Notes under the pieces: generated by a model
Database searches by the model: none
The model's input: only the letters and a program-made list of their open reading frames with translations
What the model was told of the DNA's origin: nothing
Made by a program: the position numbers and the translations under genes
In this document: piece by piece, positions 5,886-8,257 of the stretch
Layout of the letters: each line of letters opens with the position of its first letter
Position numbering within the stretch: position 1 is the first letter of the stretch
DNA from: Candidatus Hydrogenedentota bacterium
Lineage (GTDB): Bacteria > Hydrogenedentota > Hydrogenedentia > Hydrogenedentales > SLHB01
Assembly: GCA_035416745.1 (NCBI GenBank)
Contig: DAOLNV010000109.1
Location: 1-8,257 of the forward strand
Reading direction: 5' to 3'
DNA length: 8,257 nt

Positions 5886-7097
5886 TTACTTCTCGAAGCG
5901 GTAGAGGTGCACGTCGAACGCGTTCCAATCGTCGGTCACGCCGTTCTCGGCAATCTCGATGGCACGGTTCTCGTTGATGACCGTACAGGTCTTCCATCCC
6001 GAGAACCCGCCCAGGGTTGCGCGGCAGGGATAGCGGTATGCGTTGCAGGTGAACACGTACAGGGCCCCGCCGCTTTCTTTCACGAGCCACTGCACGCCAT
6101 CATCGACCGAGTGTCCGATCTCATGATATTCGACGGTGGGCTCGAAGCCCGCCGCACGCTGTGACAAGACCGGCGCGAGGTCCGCGACCTCACGCGTCAC
6201 GCGAGTAATGCCCGTCCACGCGTCGGACGGCTGAGGCATGGTGTAGCTGCCCCAATAGATGATTCCGTTGGCGCCCTTGATCAGCGACTGGAACGCCATG
6301 AACCGGCTCTCTTCCCAGGTCGGATACAGCACCTTGCTTTCGTCGCGCTCCTTTTCCTCGCGCAGAGCCTCCCACGCAAACGCCTGTAACACCATAAACA
6401 ACGGACGGTTCGGACCGGTCACCCGCCGCATTTTGTCAACATAGTCACCCACCTGGCTGATGGTCTGGTTGTTGAGATCCCCCTGGTGCCCATCTTCGAA
6501 CAACGCATACATGGGCCGCAGCCCCCCAGGATTCACCGGATAGATGTCGCAGGCAACTACGTCCGTACCCGGATTGTACGCCTGCATGGTTTTCACGAGG
6601 TTGGTCGGGGCGTGGTTCATGTACATCAGGTGATTGGGATCAGCTTCCTTAATGAGAGGATACGCTTCAACGAAGGGTTGCGCCGGCACACGGGTCTCCG
6701 CCTTCATCCAGGTCCAGGCCGGTTCGTCGACGCTCTCGACGAACGCCAGGGCCGGGTGGTCCTTGATCGCCCTCACCTTCTCAAGCAGTCTGGCGGTGCT
6801 GGCTTCGCGGTCAGCCATGTCAATCGTGCCCACGCTGGTCCACGTCATCAGGCCTGCGGCAAGAGCCTGGTCCATCTCTTCGGCACTGCTATCGGTGCGA
6901 ATGAGGTTGAAACCGGCCTCAGCCATATCGGCATAAGGTTTGTCGGACTTTGCGGCGTAATACGACCCGACGATCAGTGTCCGTTGTCCGTTTACAGTGA
7001 TCATGCCGTCGTCGTCGTACCGCACGGCCAACGGCGCCGCTCCGGCCATCCCCGCGGCCATTACCACAACCAGACCCGCTGCTGCGACGTGTCCCAT
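5886..7097 (-). CDS. Secreted glycoside-hydrolase-like TIM-barrel protein
   Basis: The 403-residue protein begins with a Sec-type signal peptide: a hydrophobic stretch AAAGLVVVMAAGMAGA with likely cleavage near 20-21, no twin arginine, so export as an unfolded chain is expected. The mature part opens with MITVNGQRTLIVGSYY (32-47), a beta-strand pattern common at the start of clan-A-like glycosidase barrels. It continues with HPALAFVESVDEPAW (114-128), resembling the W-x-x-DEP acid region of such enzymes, VACDIYP (181-187), and GANGIIYWGSY (275-285), a late barrel strand. A final all-beta region ends WNAFDVHLYRFEK. Asp124/Glu125 and Glu122 are candidate acid residues. I cannot name a CAZy family or substrate. 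ATG 7097 is set by a near-perfect AAGGAGGT 5 nt upstream; the longer frame to 7262 overlaps the previous gene and is rejected. Confidence 0.8.
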   Translation of the reverse strand: MGHVAAAGLVVVMAAGMAGAAPLAVRYDDDGMITVNGQRTLIVGSYYAAKSDKPYADMAEAGFNLIRTDSSAEEMDQALAAGLMTWTSVGTIDMADREASTARLLEKVRAIKDHPALAFVESVDEPAWTWMKAETRVPAQPFVEAYPLIKEADPNHLMYMNHAPTNLVKTMQAYNPGTDVVACDIYPVNPGGLRPMYALFEDGHQGDLNNQTISQVGDYVDKMRRVTGPNRPLFMVLQAFAWEALREEKERDESKVLYPTWEESRFMAFQSLIKGANGIIYWGSYTMPQPSDAWTGITRVTREVADLAPVLSQRAAGFEPTVEYHEIGHSVDDGVQWLVKESGGALYVFTCNAYRYPCRATLGGFSGWKTCTVINENRAIEIAENGVTDDWNAFDVHLYRFEK

Positions 7098-7101
7098 GGA
7101 A

Positions 7102-7110
7102 TACCTCCTT
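7102..7110 (-). promoter_or_regulatory. Strong Shine-Dalgarno site deciding the glycosidase-like start
   Basis: On the minus strand AAGGAGGT stands 5 nt before ATG 7097. It is the best ribosome binding site in the window. It lies in the 19-bp gap after the isochorismatase-family stop codon, which supports the short protein beginning MGHVAAAG and a signal peptide at its true N-terminus. Confidence 0.8.
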
Positions 7111-7116
7111 ATTGAC

Positions 7117-7659
7117 TTATCCCTTGAGAAGCGGAAGACATTTCTTGAACTCAGGCGTGCCCGATTCCTCGAGGATTTCAAACATTGCCATTTCCGCTGT
7201 AACCAACTGGCAAGGGCCGTTCTTGATACGCTCCACGCCCGCTTGGTGCTGCGCCTTCTCACGCGCCCCTACCCCGTCGGATACCACCCACGCTTCAAAC
7301 CCGCGTTCAACGGCGCCCAGAGCGGTCTGCATCACGCACACGTGAGTCTCGACGCCCGTAATGAGCAACTGGGTCTTCCCTGTAGCCTCGAGAGCTGACA
7401 CAAAACCGCTGTCACCCATGCAACCGAACGCCGTTTTTTCGATGGCCTTTATCCCCTGCATTTCCCCGGCGAGCTCGGGAATTGTCGGCCCGAGACCTTT
7501 CGGATACTGTTCCGTCCACAAAACCGGAAGTTCAAGGAGGTTGGCAAAACGAATCAGACGGACGGCCTCCCGTACAATCTTCTCCGCGACCGGGATTCTC
7601 TTCATCAGGGAATCCTGGAAATCAATCACGACCAAGACTACGGAACCGCGTTTCAACAT
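7117..7659 (-). CDS. Isochorismatase-family cysteine hydrolase (YcaC/ISOC-like)
   Basis: The 180-residue cytoplasmic protein has the full isochorismatase-like fold signature. The catalytic triad is readable as Asp13 (VVIDFQ), Lys75 (AIEKTAFG) and Cys108 in GVETHVCVMQTA (102-113). The segment WTEQYPKGLGPTIPEL (48-63) and the C-terminal FKKCLPLLK resemble the YcaC-related/ISOC branch rather than nicotinamidase or true isochorismatase. No isochorismate-pathway neighbour is present. The real substrate is unknown; an amide or similar small molecule is plausible from the family. ATG 7659 has GGAG about 8 nt upstream. It is the first gene of a two-gene operon with the secreted glycosidase-like gene 19 bp downstream. 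Confidence 0.92.
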   Translation of the reverse strand: MLKRGSVVLVVIDFQDSLMKRIPVAEKIVREAVRLIRFANLLELPVLWTEQYPKGLGPTIPELAGEMQGIKAIEKTAFGCMGDSGFVSALEATGKTQLLITGVETHVCVMQTALGAVERGFEAWVVSDGVGAREKAQHQAGVERIKNGPCQLVTAEMAMFEILEESGTPEFKKCLPLLKG

Positions 7660-7703
7660 GAATCATCTCCGTCTGTTCAATCGCGCGCGGGGAAATGTAC
7701 TCA

Positions 7704-7735
7704 TGAGAGCTGATTATAGCCTGACACGGCTCTCA
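7704..7735. repeat. Inverted repeat enclosing the -10 box (possible operator)
   Basis: TGAGAGC (7704-7710) and GCTCTCA (7729-7735) are perfect 7-bp inverted copies separated by 18 bp. The TATAAT box of the minus-strand promoter lies inside. One arm falls at the predicted transcription start, the other at the edge of the -35 box. This placement is typical for a repressor dimer site, but the regulator is not identifiable here. Confidence 0.4.
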
Positions 7736-7740
7736 CACAA
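7713..7740 (-). promoter_or_regulatory. Putative promoter of the isochorismatase-glycosidase operon
   Basis: On the minus strand a perfect TATAAT (7718-7713) is preceded by TTGTGT (7740-7735) at 16 bp; the -35 box keeps only the TTG of the consensus. Transcription would begin near 7706, giving a leader of about 46 nt before ATG 7659. Confidence 0.55.
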
Positions 7741-7756
7741 AAACGGCGGCGGGCTC

Positions 7757-7795
7757 ATACAAAGAAAGACGCGGGACAGCGGCTGCCGTCCCGCG
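7757..7795 (-). terminator. Intrinsic terminator of the recombinase gene
   Basis: On the minus strand CGCGGGAC pairs perfectly with GTCCCGCG (7795-7788 with 7777-7770), an 8-bp GC-rich stem with a 10-nt loop, followed by the T-rich TCTTTCTTTGT (7769-7759). It lies 24 bp after the recombinase stop codon and upstream of the promoter for the next operon, so it separates the two transcripts. Confidence 0.75.
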
Positions 7796-7818
7796 GGAAA
7801 AGACTGGTCACAAGACGT

Positions 7819-8257
7819 TCATCTGCGGCTGCGATTGCGCCGTTTTCGTTCACGAAGCGCGTTTGCCTTGTAAAAGAGCGCGGGATCGATGATAGCTTCG
7901 TGAAGCCCTTGCGTTTCGATCTCGCCGTAACTCACTCTGCCCCGGTACGTGCGGTTGGACAATATGATCGAGATCGCCTGACGCGACCACCTGTTGCCCT
8001 TTCGAGTGGCAATCCCTTTCGACTGTAAATACTCGACGACTTTTCCCGTGCTGCGCGTATTGAGATACTCGCGGAAAATCATGCGTACCACTTCGGCCTC
8101 GGCATCGTCCACCTCAAGGGGATTCTCGCCCTCTCTGCCGCGCCGGTACCCGTAAGGCGCCGGACCAGTGCCATAGCGCCCTTGCTGTACAGCACTGAGT
8201 TGCCCCCGCTTCACCTTCGCGCCATGCGTCAAGCGTTCAGCCCGCCGTTCATGAATG
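7819..8257 (-). CDS. Serine recombinase, C-terminal part (5' end outside the window)
   Basis: The frame is open to the window edge, so the gene is partial; an internal TTG at 8232 is not a credible start. The visible 145 residues match the 'Recombinase' domain that follows the catalytic resolvase domain in large serine recombinases. They show the GTGPAPYGYRRG turn, the DDAEAEVVRMIFREYL helix, STGKVVEYLQSKGIATRKG, the WSRQAISIILSNRTYRGRV DNA-binding core and EAIIDPALFYKAN. The catalytic serine domain must lie beyond 8257. The protein ends right after this domain in a basic RERKRRNRSRR tail and lacks the zinc-ribbon and coiled-coil seen in phage integrases such as phiC31-type. It may be a short-form recombinase, or a C-terminally shortened one. 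An intrinsic terminator follows. Confidence 0.88.
   Translation of the reverse strand, partial: IHERRAERLTHGAKVKRGQLSAVQQGRYGTGPAPYGYRRGREGENPLEVDDAEAEVVRMIFREYLNTRSTGKVVEYLQSKGIATRKGNRWSRQAISIILSNRTYRGRVSYGEIETQGLHEAIIDPALFYKANALRERKRRNRSRR

Noticed and set aside
5491..6090. Minus-strand open frame spanning the tatB end and the glycosidase-like 3' end
   Set aside because: It overlaps two well-supported genes in other frames and has an Arg/Pro-rich composition typical of shadows.
7098..7262. Longer start of the glycosidase-like gene with an Arg-rich N-terminus
   Set aside because: The extension overlaps the isochorismatase-family gene by about 145 bp and would bury the signal peptide; the strong ribosome site fixes ATG 7097.
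1..8257. CRISPR array, tRNA, rRNA or insertion-sequence ends
   Set aside because: I saw no regularly spaced repeats, no cloverleaf with a T-loop GTTCGAATC-like segment, no rRNA stretches and no terminal inverted repeats with target duplication.

Overview
This 8.3-kb window is a GC-rich bacterial chromosomal stretch with ordinary metabolic and housekeeping genes, and a recombinase fragment at the right edge. The two Tat genes indicate a membrane with a twin-arginine translocase. Promoter-like boxes resemble sigma-70 sites, and most genes have purine-rich ribosome binding sites. Gene content and protein style (short TatB-type protein, TatC with a long loop, secreted glycosidase-like TIM-barrel protein, HU with a tail) would fit a PVC/FCB-type lineage such as Hydrogenedentota or Planctomycetota. 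That placement is a guess; no marker in the window fixes it.

Left part (1-2755, + strand): a promoter-like site is followed by a leader of about 180 nt that can fold extensively, then hisI, trpE and trpG. The genes are tightly packed (20-bp gap, then a 4-bp ATGA overlap) and look like one transcript. HisI performs a middle step of histidine synthesis; TrpE and TrpG together form anthranilate synthase, the first committed step of tryptophan synthesis. No other his or trp genes are present here.

Middle part (2756-5795, + strand): an unrecognised small protein with a C-terminal membrane anchor sits behind its own promoter-like site. A 364-bp stretch with no convincing gene follows, then an HU-family nucleoid protein with a proline/glycine-rich tail. 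Next comes a structured 135-bp gap containing a promoter-like site, then tatC and a tatA/B-family gene, most like tatB. These two would form part of the twin-arginine export machine for folded proteins.

Right part (5796-8257, - strand): a two-gene operon, read right to left, encodes an isochorismatase-family hydrolase and then a secreted glycoside-hydrolase-like protein. Its promoter region has a perfect TATAAT -10 box enclosed by a 7-bp inverted repeat. Upstream of it, a good intrinsic terminator closes a serine recombinase gene whose N-terminal catalytic half lies outside the window.

The most interesting signal is not a protein. It is the leader of hisI-trpEG: an 81-nt, about 25-bp imperfect hairpin whose 3' arm contains a sequence complementary to the hisI ribosome binding site. 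This arrangement resembles a translation-control switch, and I cannot match it to a known RNA family by eye.
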